NCBI GenBank assembly: GCA_013127575.1
Contig: CP053418.1
Location: 4,154,001 to 4,218,000, forward strand
Length of the DNA stretch: 64,000 nucleotides
Reading direction: 5' to 3'
Source: Ramlibacter terrae
Lineage (GTDB): Bacteria; Pseudomonadota; Gammaproteobacteria; Burkholderiales; Burkholderiaceae_C
Shown here in pieces: positions 30,457 to 39,380 of this stretch. Below the pieces are notes generated by a model, which did no database searches, was not told the origin of the DNA, and saw only the letters and a program-made list of their open reading frames with translations. Made by a program: the position numbers and the translations under genes. Numbering within the stretch: position 1 is the stretch's first letter; each line of letters begins with the position of its first letter.

Positions 30457-31677
30457 CAAACGACTCCCGCTGAGTGCAGTTCGGCGATACGTTCCGGTGA
30501 GAGGCCCGGGCGGTCCCGCAGCACGGCTTGGTTGTGCTCGCCCAGCAGCGGCGCCGACCGGCCGTACCGGATCGGCGTGCCGGACAGGCGGATCGGGTTG
30601 GCAACCGCTGGCGCCTGCACGCCTGCGCCGTGCGGCAGTTCCATCTGCATTTCGCGGTGCCGCACCTGCGGGTCTTCGAAGACCTGCTTCATGTCGTTGA
30701 TCGGTCCGCAAGGCACGTTGGCGCCTTCGAGCAAGGCAACCCATTCCTCCATCGTGCGGGCACGCATCGCCTCGGCGATCAGGGGGATGAGGTCGGCACG
30801 GTTTCGATTGCGCTGCGAACCGGTGGCGAACGCGGGATCGGTGGCCGGTGCTCGCGGCCGATTGCGCGGCAAAAGGCGGCGTACTGGCTGTCGTTGCCCA
30901 CCGCCACGATGATGTCGCCCTCCTTGCACCGGAACACCGGTACGGGACCATGTTGGAGTGCGCGTTGCCCATGCGCTGGGGGACCTTGCCCGAGAGAAAG
31001 TAGTTGATCGCCTGGTAGGAGTTGATCGTGACGATGCAATCCAGCAGGGACATGTCGATGTACTGGCCTTCGCCGCTGACGTGGCGGTGCTCCAGAGCCG
31101 CGAGGATGGCGGTGGTCGCGTACATGCCGGTGAGCAGGTCGCTGATCGCGATACCGCTCTTCATCGGCGCCGCGCCGGGTTCTCCTTCGGGAATGCCAGT
31201 GATGCTCATGAGGCCGCCCATCCCCCGGAACACGTAGTCGTATCCCGGCAATGCTGCGTACGGGCCGTCCTGACCGAAGCCCGTGACCGAGCAGTAGACG
31301 ATCCGCGGGTTGACCTTCTTCAGGTCTTCGTAGGCGAGCCCGTAACGCGCCAGCGTGCCGACCTTGTAGTTCTCGACCACGACGTCGGCGTCCCGCGCCA
31401 GCAGCCGGATGATCTCCTGGCCTGGCGGCGTGGCAAGGTCGACTGTGATCGACTGCTTACCGCGGTTCGCGCTGAGGAAATAAGACGAGTCGGTTGTCTC
31501 CCTGCCGGCCGCGTCCTTGAGGAACGGCGGGCCCCACTGGCGGGTGTCGTCGCCCACGCGCGGCCGCTCTACCTTGATCACTTCCGCGCCCATGTCGGCC
31601 GGGTTCTGGGTGGCCCAAGGGCCGGCGAGGATACGGGTGAGGTCGAGCACCTTCAGGTGCCCCAGCGCGGTCATCAT
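30456..31677 (-). CDS. CaiB/BaiF family III CoA-transferase (frameshifted)
   Basis: First gene of the minus operon 31677-24663. ALGHLKVLDLTRILAGPWA, MGAEVIKVERPRVGDDTR, SANRGKQSITVDLATPPG, VFRGMGGLMSITGIPEGE and GQYIDMSLLDC (catalytic Asp) are clear. Shifts near 30945 and 30840 move the C-terminal third into other frames: GDIIVAVGNDSQYAAFC, then EGANVPCGPINDMKQVFEDP. Joined length is about 407 residues. An uninterrupted reading into the dehydrogenase downstream is an artefact of the shifts. Promoter elements lie in the 195 bases upstream. Confidence 0.87.
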
Positions 31678-31734
31678 GCGGCGAGGATAGGAGGCGGAGC
31701 GGCAGGTCGTCCAATATTTAGTTGACCTCTCCTG

Positions 31735-31749
31735 ATACCGATTCGGTAT
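31735..31749. promoter_or_regulatory. LysR-type operator candidate 1 (perfect 7-1-7 palindrome)
   Basis: ATACCGATTCGGTAT is a perfect inverted repeat around one central base and contains the LysR box T-N11-A. It lies in the divergent region between the CoA-transferase operon (start 31677) and the hydratase/LysR genes (start 31873). A TTGACC about 13 bases before it on the plus strand could be a -35 element. The likely binder is the LysR protein encoded at 32746. Confidence 0.6.
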
Positions 31750-31798
31750 AGCTGCCCGGCTGTTTAACTCTGAAGGTTCGGGTTTCTACGGATCCGAC

Positions 31799-31817
31799 CG
31801 ATACGTGGGCTGTATCG
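31799..31817. promoter_or_regulatory. LysR-type operator candidate 2
   Basis: CGATAC-N7-GTATCG, again with T-N11-A inside (ATAC...GTAT). Its centre is 66 bases from that of candidate 1, roughly six helical turns, so the two sites face the same side of DNA. Paired recognition and activation sites are usual for LysR regulators. Confidence 0.5.
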
Positions 31818-31872
31818 CCACCTTCCGTTTTGCTATTGGACTTTTAGGGGCAGCCCACCTACCCTCGCCGCC

Positions 31873-32667
31873 ATGCCCAACTTCCTCCTTTACGAACAGA
31901 ACGGCCCTGTGGTGACGCTGACCATGAACGAGCCGGCCCGCCGCAATCCGCTGACCGGCAACACGGCCGTTGCCGACTTCATGGAGGCGATCGAGCGCAT
32001 CCACAGCGACCGCAGCGTGCGTGCGGTGATCCTCACGGGTGCGGGCACCGCGTTCTCCTCGGGAGGCGACATCAAAGATATGGAGCGGCAGTCGAACGGC
32101 AGCATCGGCGGCATGCAGATCCGCCACGAGTACCGCACCGGCATCCAGCGCCTGCCGCTCGCGCTGTTCAACCTGGAGGTGCCAGTGATCGCCGCCGTCA
32201 ACGGCGCGGCGATCGGCGCCGGGATGGACCTCGCGAGCATGTGCGACATCCGCATCGCGTCGGAGCACGCGAAGTTCGCGGAAAGCTTCGTCAAGCTGGG
32301 GATCATTCCCGGCGACGGCGGCGCGTGGCTGCTGCCCCGCCTGATCGGCCTGTCGCGTGCGAGCGAACTCTCGTTCACCGGGGAAGTGATTGGCGCGCAG
32401 CAGGCGGCCGACTGGGGGCTGGTGTCGCGGGTCGTGCCTGCCGACCAGCTGCTCGAAACGGCGAACGAGCTCGCCGCGAAGATCGCCGCCAATCCGCCGC
32501 ACGCCGTCCGGCTCACCAAGCGGCTCCTGCGCGAAGCAATGCACACGCGGCTGGACACGCTTCTGGAGATGGCCGCTTCGTTCCGGGCACTCTCCCACCA
32601 GACCGACGACCACCGGGAGGCCGTGGCCGCCTTCCTCGAAAAGCGCACGCCGGTGTTCAAGGGCTGA
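31873..32667 (+). CDS. Enoyl-CoA hydratase/isomerase family protein
   Basis: Intact 264-residue crotonase-fold protein. Oxyanion holes are TGAGTAFSSGGDIKDM and VNGAAIGAGMDLASMCD. The second Glu position of canonical hydratases is replaced (AESFVKLGIIPGDGG), as in PaaG-type proteins where another acid does the work. It begins the plus-strand transcript facing the CoA-transferase operon and is followed 78 bases later by the LysR gene. Probable hydratase or isomerase of the same pathway. Confidence 0.9.
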   Translation: MPNFLLYEQNGPVVTLTMNEPARRNPLTGNTAVADFMEAIERIHSDRSVRAVILTGAGTAFSSGGDIKDMERQSNGSIGGMQIRHEYRTGIQRLPLALFNLEVPVIAAVNGAAIGAGMDLASMCDIRIASEHAKFAESFVKLGIIPGDGGAWLLPRLIGLSRASELSFTGEVIGAQQAADWGLVSRVVPADQLLETANELAAKIAANPPHAVRLTKRLLREAMHTRLDTLLEMAASFRALSHQTDDHREAVAAFLEKRTPVFKG

Positions 32668-32745
32668 GCCGTGGACGAGCGGCCGGCGCCGCCGCAAGCC
32701 GTGGAGGCGCTGGGCTATGCTTGGCTTCACCCCCAGCAACGCACC

Positions 32746-33636
32746 ATGGACCTGCGCCGGATCCGCCATTTCGTCGTCCTCGCCGAAACCCTGAACTTCC
32801 GCCGTGCCGCGGAGCGGCTGCACATGGCACAGCCGCCGCTGACCGTGTCCATTCAGAAGCTGGAAGCGGAACTCGGCACGCGTCTGTTCGATCGCGGTGC
32901 CGGCGGTGTGCAGCTGACGACCAGCGGCCGCGCCGTCTTGGTGGAAGCGCGCAAACTCCTGTTCCATGGCAGCCAGCTCGGCGCCGTGGCGCGCAGTGCG
33001 GTCGAAGGCACCGGCGGGACGCTGCATGTCGGCTTCGTCGGCACCACCACGTACGGCATGTTGCAGAAGGTGGTGCCGCGGTTCCGGGCCGAGTACCCGG
33101 GCGTCGAACTCGTACTGCACGAAGCCACCTCGGTCACGATCCTCCAGCAATTGGAAGATCACGGGCTGGACGTCGGCCTGGTGCGCACGCCGCTGCTGCG
33201 CTCCAGCGCCGCGGCGTTGCTGCCGCTGGAGCAGGACGAATTCATCGTGGCATTGCCGCGGGGGCATGCGCTGTCGGAGCGAGGGCCGCTGCGCCTCGAG
33301 GCCCCGGCCAATGAATCCTTCGTCATGTACGGCGCGGGCTCGGCGGGCGGGCTGCACAGCGCTGCGATGCTGGCTTGCCAGAGCGCAGGGTTCATGCCAC
33401 GCGTGGCGCAGCAGGGCGTGCAGGTCCAGACGCTGCTTGCCTTAGTGGAAAGCGGTCTCGGGGTCGCACTGGTGCCATCCGTGATGCAGCGCTATGTGAG
33501 CGAGAAGATTGCGTATCGGCCGCTGATCGACCTGCCGCCGGCCGCCAGCATCGGGCTCGCCCCGGCGTACTTGCCGCATTCTGAAAGCCCTGCCGCGGCG
33601 CGCTTTCGGCTGACGACGTTGGCGGCTTGCGCGTGA
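32746..33636 (+). CDS. LysR family transcriptional regulator
   Basis: Intact 296-residue regulator. The ATG at 32746 is chosen because the family starts MDLRRIRHFVVLAETLNF; an upstream GTG adds 25 unlike residues. Winged HTH reads RRAAERLHMAQPPLTVSIQKLE. The effector domain has GTLHVGFVGTTTYGML, DVGLVRTPLL and LVESGLGVALVPSVM. It likely binds the two palindromes at 31735 and 31799 and switches on the catabolic genes with an acyl or aromatic-type ligand. It is the last gene before the island boundary. Confidence 0.92.
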   Translation: MDLRRIRHFVVLAETLNFRRAAERLHMAQPPLTVSIQKLEAELGTRLFDRGAGGVQLTTSGRAVLVEARKLLFHGSQLGAVARSAVEGTGGTLHVGFVGTTTYGMLQKVVPRFRAEYPGVELVLHEATSVTILQQLEDHGLDVGLVRTPLLRSSAAALLPLEQDEFIVALPRGHALSERGPLRLEAPANESFVMYGAGSAGGLHSAAMLACQSAGFMPRVAQQGVQVQTLLALVESGLGVALVPSVMQRYVSEKIAYRPLIDLPPAASIGLAPAYLPHSESPAAARFRLTTLAACA

Positions 33637-33690
33637 AGGTTTGTCGAAAACAGGTGATGTCGCTGCCTGCATCCTCGAATCGCTCATAGC

Positions 33691-35707
33691 TCACAGCCCC
33701 TTAAGCGATTCAGTCATCATGGCGTCCAGCCAACGCGCAGTGTCCTCGCCGCGCAAATGCGCGTACGCCTTCCTGACCGTTTCCTCCCGGTCATGCAGGA
33801 CGTACGCTGCAGCACCCCACGCGTTCGGATGGGCTTTCAGGATCGCGGTGGCGACCGGGTGCCTCATGACATGCGGGCCCACCCCGGGGCAGTCTCTGAA
33901 GTATCGCCTTGTGATCGCTGCGAACTGTCGATTGAGGCTGTACATGGGCCCACCTGAAGAGTCACCTGACACGAACAGGTACGGGTTGTTGGGGTCCGCG
34001 AGCAAGGGTCGGTAGGACTTGAGGTAGATCTCCAGATCCTTCCAGACTTCTTTCCTGACCGGCATGTCGTAGGCGCGATCCTTTGCTGCGCCCGCTTGGT
34101 TTTTGAAGTCCTTCCTGTCTATGGCAATGCGCCACTCACCGTTCTCCTTGCGCAGCTGCGGAAGCTCTCGGGACACTGGGCGCTATGGTCAACAACTTTA
34201 GATTCTTTGCGCGCAGGGGGTTGGATGCAAGGAGCTTGACCATCAAGCGATCGCGAGCCCAAAGAGCTTCCGTCTTGCCTCCTGTGTTCGGCCGTGCTGC
34301 GTCCATGCGGACGACTGCGTCAGTCACGGCGTGCAGCGGATTCGGCAAGGCGAGCATGGACGCAACGGGGGCCTTGGGATCACGAGACATCTCGGCGCTA
34401 TCACCCACCTCGTCCAAAAGCTCCTTCGCGCGGGCGAAAACGGCGTGGCATCTAGCCGCCCAGTCCGCTTCGTCATAAGAGTACCGATGACCGGGGAACC
34501 GGGTGCGCGTCTGGGTCAGGTATCCAGTCTTCGGGTGACAGAGACTTGCAAAAAACTGGAGCAAGCTCGAAATCCCCCGGTGGTGCGTCCCGCCAGACCG
34601 AGCCACTCGCCAATGCACAAAAGCTTCGAGATGGTGGACATTCGCGAGCGCAGCCGGGGACTGAGCTGCTTCGGGAGCCAAGCCAAGTCCGCCGTGTTCG
34701 ACACCCGGGGTGAGCCAGCCGAGGTACTGGGAGACTCGGGACCAATTAATGGTCGCCGACTGGCAGTGCCTCGCCGGTTGCCCCGGGGACCAGGATCGAG
34801 CCAGCCCAGTGGAGGCCGCTTTCGGGCACGATGGGTCTTTGCGTAAGCGACCACTTGCCCTTCTTCTGGCGCTTCAGACCGCCGCCGCCAAGGCTCGTCT
34901 TGTGCTCAACGAATTCACGCCACTCCCGCATGAGAGATGGACTGGCAACTTTCAATGCGTATCGGAGCTTGACCTGTTCCGAGAGTCGGCGCCGGTAGGG
35001 GATGGCCTGTGGGGCTGGCGCCTCCTGAGTCTCAGGGCCAGACGGATCCCGCCGCCCGGGGGCAAGCAGGTCAGTCAATGTGCCGGGACTTGACCGAAAT
35101 GGTGCTCCGGGCGCTGAACGTGTCGGAGCGTGGTGCGCTGGGGCAAGCCTCCGGCCATCCAGCGTTTGATGGTCGCGAGAGGCACGCCCGTCCTTAAGGC
35201 AGTAGTCTTTATCGCGACTCCTGCAAAAAGCGCGCGCAGCGCGCTTTGAAAAGGTGTCTCGCTGGCGTTCTGAGCCGCCGCTGACCGATCCAGCTGCATC
35301 ACCAGCGCTCGCCACTGCTTGAGCAGTGCCTTGCGGTTGCGGATGTACGCTCCCGGCCGCTTCTCCTTTTGAAGTTCCGTGACGTGGTGGGAGATCGCAC
35401 GGTAGTAGCCGACGCGAAAGTGAGTGCCGACGCACTCGTCGTCTCGGTACCCGCGCTCTTGCATGAACTGCACGAGTGCACTCACAGCATTGGGTAGGGA
35501 ATTGGGAGAGATGCCGTCGCCGGAGCGCGTGCGCTCGCTCATGGCGCTTTTGAGTTGCGCAAAGGTCAGGGATGGAATTGTCATTGGGCGCTTACGGGCC
35601 CGACGACGGAGGCCTCCCGCCGCGCGCGAGATGTCATTTAGCGGCACAGGGAGTGCGTAATGATGTCCTATGCTAAGTGGTTGATTTCTAAAGTCTTTTT
35701 CGTTCAT
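33691..35707 (-). CDS. Large tyrosine recombinase/integrase with N-terminal HTH-like region (frameshifted)
   Basis: Joined over shifts near 35100, 34750 and 34180 the product is about 670 residues. The N-terminal 200 residues include FRVGYYRAISHHVTELQ and a HTH-like TTALRTGVPLATIKRWMAG. The C-terminal catalytic domain has LASNPLRAKNLKLLTIAP (first Arg), GPHVMRHPVATAILKAHP (His-x-x-Arg, here HVMR), and KAYAHL with the nucleophile Tyr. The start ATG 35707 is used; MTIPSLTF further in is an alternative. As the leftmost island gene it is the likely integrase. Confidence 0.8.
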
Positions 35708-35881
35708 GTCCAAGTCCTTTCCTTGCCAAGAGGAAGGACACGGGTGTCATTAACGGGAAGCCCATTGACCTGCTGCACACCGAAGTCGGGCGAATGGGTT
35801 GAACACTCGCCCTGTGTGTAGGCCTCCGCTTTAATGCTCCGGCACCCGGGGAAGCGGCGCTGCAAGCGGGCACAAAGAAAA

Positions 35882-35901
35882 GCGGCCCCAAACGGGGCCG
35901 C
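35882..35901 (-). terminator. Rho-independent terminator for the KfrA-N-like gene
   Basis: Perfect 8-base arms GCGGCCCC / GGGGCCGC around a 4-base loop. On the minus strand the hairpin is followed by TTTTCTTT. It lies 9 bases after the stop of the small gene at 35911, so it should end that transcript and separate it from the integrase. Confidence 0.85.
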
Positions 35902-35910
35902 AAGATACTG

Positions 35911-36114
35911 CTACTCGCGCTTTTTCCTTGGTGACTGCCCCGAGAAGCCTAGTTCGCGGAGCAGCGCTGTGATGGTCGTGTAGCTGCCCCTCCCGAGTTC
36001 CAGCCGCACGTTGTAGGGGCCAATAGGCCGGTCTTGAGCCTTCAATGCGTCAACCGCCTGTTGCACGTCGTCGATGGTGATGCCGTAAGGGCCCGGTTTT
36101 CCTTTTTTCCTCAT
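35911..36114 (-). CDS. Small KfrA N-terminal-like DNA-binding protein
   Basis: 67 residues beginning MRKKGKPGPYGITIDDVQQA. The segment ITIDDVQQAVDALKAQ, then GPYNVRLELGRGSYTTITAL resembles the KfrA_N helix-turn-helix domain found on plasmid proteins, but the long coiled-coil that follows in KfrA is absent. It could be a small regulator of the island. A strong terminator follows. Confidence 0.65.
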   Translation of the reverse strand: MRKKGKPGPYGITIDDVQQAVDALKAQDRPIGPYNVRLELGRGSYTTITALLRELGFSGQSPRKKRE

Positions 36115-36279
36115 CCGTTTCTCAGAGAGCGCCGTGACATTCCGGCACCGCTTATAGCGAGCTCCGTATGGACAGCGACACGGTACTAAGACGATCGCCT
36201 CCCGTGCAGGGCGGGCCGGCGCCGGCGCCTGGCGCGAACGACGCGATGCCGGTGCAAATGACGAGCGCGAAGGGACCGG

Positions 36280-36879
36280 CTACCGTGGACGCTTGAGGTA
36301 CTTCGGCGGAACCGACTCCGTGAGCCACCCGCCGTTCGTTGCCTGTGCGAAAGCGAGGCCGTCCTGCTGCATGCGACCGGCAAGGACCGTCAGAACGACA
36401 GGCCGGCCGTGCCGGGCACCCACGGCGCGAGCAGCGTCGCGCGCTGAAGACAGGTGCACTGCATGTCTCGAGCCGGGCACCAGGCCCTGCCGTTCGATGG
36501 AAGGCAGCGACGCCGCTGCAGTTCCGTGAAACAGCACCTTGGGCGGTTGCTCGTGCGCGTAGCCCAGGTCAACTCGGACGCTGTGACCTTGCACCGCTCG
36601 TATGCGGGTGCCGTCGGACGACACGGCGAATCGTCCCTCGTCGTTCTCCGCTACCACCTGCTGGAGGAACTGCCGGTTGACGGCGGGCAGGCCACGAAGC
36701 CGTTTACCCGCCAAGGGTGAACTGGCCGCGCGACCGATCGCCAGAAGCAGGTTGTCTATGTCGGCCCATCCCTGCGCGTCCAAGCGAACTCCGATGAGTT
36801 CGGGCTCGTGTCGAAGTACCTTGGAAAGCAGGCGACTGACGCCGGCTAGTTGGTCCGGCGATCCTGAAGATCTGGACAT
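36280..36879 (-). CDS. kptA: RNA 2'-phosphotransferase (KptA/Tpt1)
   Basis: Intact 199-residue enzyme that moves the 2'-phosphate of RNA onto NAD+, making ADP-ribose 1''-2''-cyclic phosphate. All signature parts are visible: R23-H24 in SKVLRHEPELIG, the winged-helix ALD segment DAQGWADIDNLLL, R94 in TRIRAVQGHS, H118-G-T in VLFHGTAAASL, and R138 in GLVPGSRHAVHLS. The start ATG 36879 gives the family N-terminus; longer in-frame starts add unlike sequence. In bacteria without tRNA splicing its role is thought to be RNA repair or removal of ADP-ribose-type marks. It sits alone in the island. Confidence 0.92.
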   Translation of the reverse strand: MSRSSGSPDQLAGVSRLLSKVLRHEPELIGVRLDAQGWADIDNLLLAIGRAASSPLAGKRLRGLPAVNRQFLQQVVAENDEGRFAVSSDGTRIRAVQGHSVRVDLGYAHEQPPKVLFHGTAAASLPSIERQGLVPGSRHAVHLSSARDAARAVGARHGRPVVLTVLAGRMQQDGLAFAQATNGGWLTESVPPKYLKRPR

Positions 36880-37009
36880 GGGTCGGCTCCTCTGCTGATC
36901 GACGGGAGCGTACGCGTGCAGCGTGTACTTGCCGGGAATTCGTAATCGAAAACGATTGCGGACTTCGGAGGTCAAGACGACGATTGCGTGTCTTTGAAGT
37001 ACTCCTACG

Positions 37010-37240
37010 ATGAACGAAACAGATGACGACTTCGAGCGCGTGCAACGAGCTCTGAAGAGGGCCGCCACGGTAGACGGCGTTCTCACGCAGTGCGATGCTG
37101 ATGCTGCAGAGCTCAGCGGCTCGTGGGAGCTGGTGACTAGGGTCCGCGCCGACACCCTTGCCCTTTTCAAAGCCGAAGGAGCGGCCTCGGTTGTCACTTC
37201 GACGCTGGTTCAACGCGAGGATTACCACTGCTCTGGGTAG
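37010..37240 (+). CDS. Hypothetical protein
   Basis: 76 residues, acidic N-terminus MNETDDDFERVQRALKRAA. No family recognised. It starts 130 bases from the divergent kptA start. Because frameshifts are common here, it may be the front part of one gene with the reading frame at 37252, giving about 200 residues. Confidence 0.4.
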   Translation: MNETDDDFERVQRALKRAATVDGVLTQCDADAAELSGSWELVTRVRADTLALFKAEGAASVVTSTLVQREDYHCSG

Positions 37241-37251
37241 TCTGCTGCCAA

Positions 37252-37614
37252 GTGCAGAAGCTCCAGCACCGCTACCTACTTCCGCTGGTCGGGGATACCG
37301 TGAAAGCCATGCTTCGCCAGCCAAGGCATCCCGGCGTGGGTCTGCTGATGCACACCGCACTGAACGCGCCCATCTTTTCGGCTCGCGCTCTGCTCTCTCC
37401 AGACACGTATCGCGCGTTGAAAGCGAATCACCGGCCGATCGTGAACGGCAGGGAGATCATCGAGGAACATGCCCGCACACTCGCTCAGTTGCTGCTGCCC
37501 CAATTCATTGAGCCTCCAATCGGAGTTCCACAGCCGACCACGATCTCTGTGTCCAGTGTGCTGCCGCCGGAGCTGATGGGTGATGCGATGGACAAGCACT
37601 TCGCGAGCGCATGA
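37252..37614 (+). CDS. Hypothetical protein, possibly 3' part of the preceding gene
   Basis: About 120 residues from a GTG at 37252, starting VQKLQHRYLLPLVGDTVKAM and containing IVNGREIIEEHARTLAQLLL. There are no known motifs or membrane spans. There is no good ribosome-binding site, which favours its being the continuation of the gene at 37010 after a shift near 37235. Confidence 0.4.
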   Translation: MQKLQHRYLLPLVGDTVKAMLRQPRHPGVGLLMHTALNAPIFSARALLSPDTYRALKANHRPIVNGREIIEEHARTLAQLLLPQFIEPPIGVPQPTTISVSSVLPPELMGDAMDKHFASA

Positions 37615-37797
37615 CTCGCTCTGCTCCCCCGCCTCCGGGGGAACGCGGCCGCCGCTCGCACGTACTTCCGAGGGCGCGCCGATGCCAAGTTTGGGCGATA
37701 GCTCTTATTAAGGAGCGGCCGCACGCAATGCTGACGGACTGGACTGTGTTCGATCCCCAAGTGTTTGCAGCTTTCACGAACCTTACAAGGACGCCTG

Positions 37798-38238
37798 ATG
37801 GCTGCAGCCTCCTCTCACGTCGAACCCCTTGACGATGAGGCCCTGCTCTTTGTGCGCTGGCTGCACCTGCAAGATCTCGCCCGTTACGCACAGCGCTACG
37901 TTGAACGCCACCGCACGACGGACTGGCTGGCTTGGGCCGACGACCAAGTCCGCGAACACGTCCAACGGCAGCTGGCCGCGCGCGCAGGCCTGCAACCCCA
38001 CGAGCTGAGGACCGTCCTCGCCTTGCTTCGCGTTGACATGCCCCATGCCCCCAAAACTAGAATCGCTATCGAAGTTCACGGGCCCTACTCCAATGAGTAC
38101 GTCGACCGTGTACAAGCGATCGTCCAAAGTATGGTCAACGATGCGTTAGCCAAGGCGGAAGCTAACCGGCGGCGGCGCTACGAGGCGCTGGTGCGAGAAC
38201 TCTCGAAGGACGTGAAGTTCAAGCGCTTTGGCGAATGA
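37798..38238 (+). CDS. Hypothetical protein, basic C-terminus
   Basis: 146 residues from ATG 37798. It is helical and charged, with VRWLHLQDLARYAQRYVER in the first third and AKAEANRRRRYEALVREL near the end. No recognised domain. It lies between the unknown genes at 37010-37614 and the HAD protein. Confidence 0.55.
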   Translation: MAAASSHVEPLDDEALLFVRWLHLQDLARYAQRYVERHRTTDWLAWADDQVREHVQRQLAARAGLQPHELRTVLALLRVDMPHAPKTRIAIEVHGPYSNEYVDRVQAIVQSMVNDALAKAEANRRRRYEALVRELSKDVKFKRFGE

Positions 38239-38418
38239 TCGTGGTGCCACGGAATTCACGGTTGGCGCTGGGCGCCCTCGCCAGCCGTTGCACTGCCCGC
38301 ATCGATGCTTACTGCTCTCACGCGTTCGGGCATTCAGGGCTGCACATCTGCACGAAGAATCTTGCCGCTCGCAGCCAGCGCGATCGCCGGGCCTACTACT
38401 GACCGAGCGTCCAACACA

Positions 38419-38924
38419 ATGCCAATGACATCACCGCTGCTGTTTCTTGACTTTGACGACGTACTTTGCCTAAACAACCCGTATGGTGGGTACGACGTTG
38501 CCGCTCCCGAAAAGCCCCGTGACCTTTACGAGCGACTGTGGCACCCACCGGCCCTCGCACTGCTGCAGGATGTCGTCCATAAGCACAAGCCACATGTGGT
38601 CCTGACAACTTCCCCGGCTGCGTTTCCTGCTGTTGGAGGATGCGCGGGCACTCTTTCGTCTCACGGGGGCCCCTTGGCTCGCTGACGCACTGCATCCCTC
38701 GGGCGAGGCACTGCCGCAGTCCGGCTGGACTCGGCTGCAGGCAATCGACGATTGGCTGGCCCGGAACCTCGCGCAACAGCCGTACGTGATCTGGACGACG
38801 CACTGAGTGGTACCGGCCGGCCGGCTCATCCCATGATCGTGCCGGGCGGGTCGTGCTTTGCGAGGTCGAAGTCGGCTTGGTGCCATCACAACTTGAGCGA
38901 ATCCATTGTGCTCTTCAGGGCTGA
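38419..38924 (+). CDS. HAD-fold protein, SAK-type HAD domain candidate (frameshifted)
   Basis: Short HAD protein of about 168 residues. Motif I is LLFLDFDDVLCLNNP (Asp-x-Asp), motif II HVVLTTS, and motif IV appears as DLDDALSGTG. Shifts near 38615, 38790 and 38825 are needed to carry the frame to the TGA at 38922. This compact type resembles the HAD domain found in bacterial RNA-repair proteins (Swiss Army Knife family), which would suit the nearby kptA, but the assignment to that subfamily is a guess. A phosphatase role is the alternative. Confidence 0.6.
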
Positions 38925-39380
38925 GCACGTGACACTGACACCGGACAGCATCCGGCCCGCGGCCTACCGGACGGCCGCTGTTGGCCGGAGCAGCCCAGAT
39001 CAGTCTTTGCGGCCTCTTGCGTAGAGCAGCACGACGCCATCCTCGGCGCCAGTCATAGGTCCAATGAGTTGAAATCCGCACTTGGGCAGGACTCGCGAGA
39101 CATCGGCAGAGATCAAGGTCGACCGCAGGGCTTTCCCCCGGGAATGGCCCAGTACGGCCTTCGCACTGCGCCGCCCGCACGCATGATCGTCCGCGAATTG
39201 GCGCACAGCAGCGACCTGCGAGCCATGCGCACGACAGCCGGGTTGGCGAAACGAAGCCGGCGCGCCTAGGACAGGGCGCAACCCGGCGGGCTGGGTTGGC
39301 TTGGGGGCCGGCCGCCCCGGAAAGCGTTCCTGCAGCCTTCCGGGACGCGCGGCATACTGTTGCCACTGACGGAGAACCCG
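38925..39380. other. 456 bases without a confident gene
   Basis: On the minus strand the end of a frame (stop at 39000) reads SRVLPKCGFQLIGP, which is reminiscent of the last helix of a GNAT acetyltransferase. Upstream sequence in that frame does not continue convincingly, so it may be a remnant. No promoter, repeat or RNA was recognised in the rest. Confidence 0.3.

Noticed and set aside
29302-31677. A single 791-residue reading frame fusing a CoA-transferase with an acyl-CoA dehydrogenase
   Set aside because: The middle 180 residues are out of frame with both families; the true genes end and start at 30456 with a TGATG overlap.
33660-33690. Possible attL copy of the tRNA-Thr 3' end
   Set aside because: Only CGAATCG (7 bases) is shared with the tRNA T-loop region; this is expected by chance.
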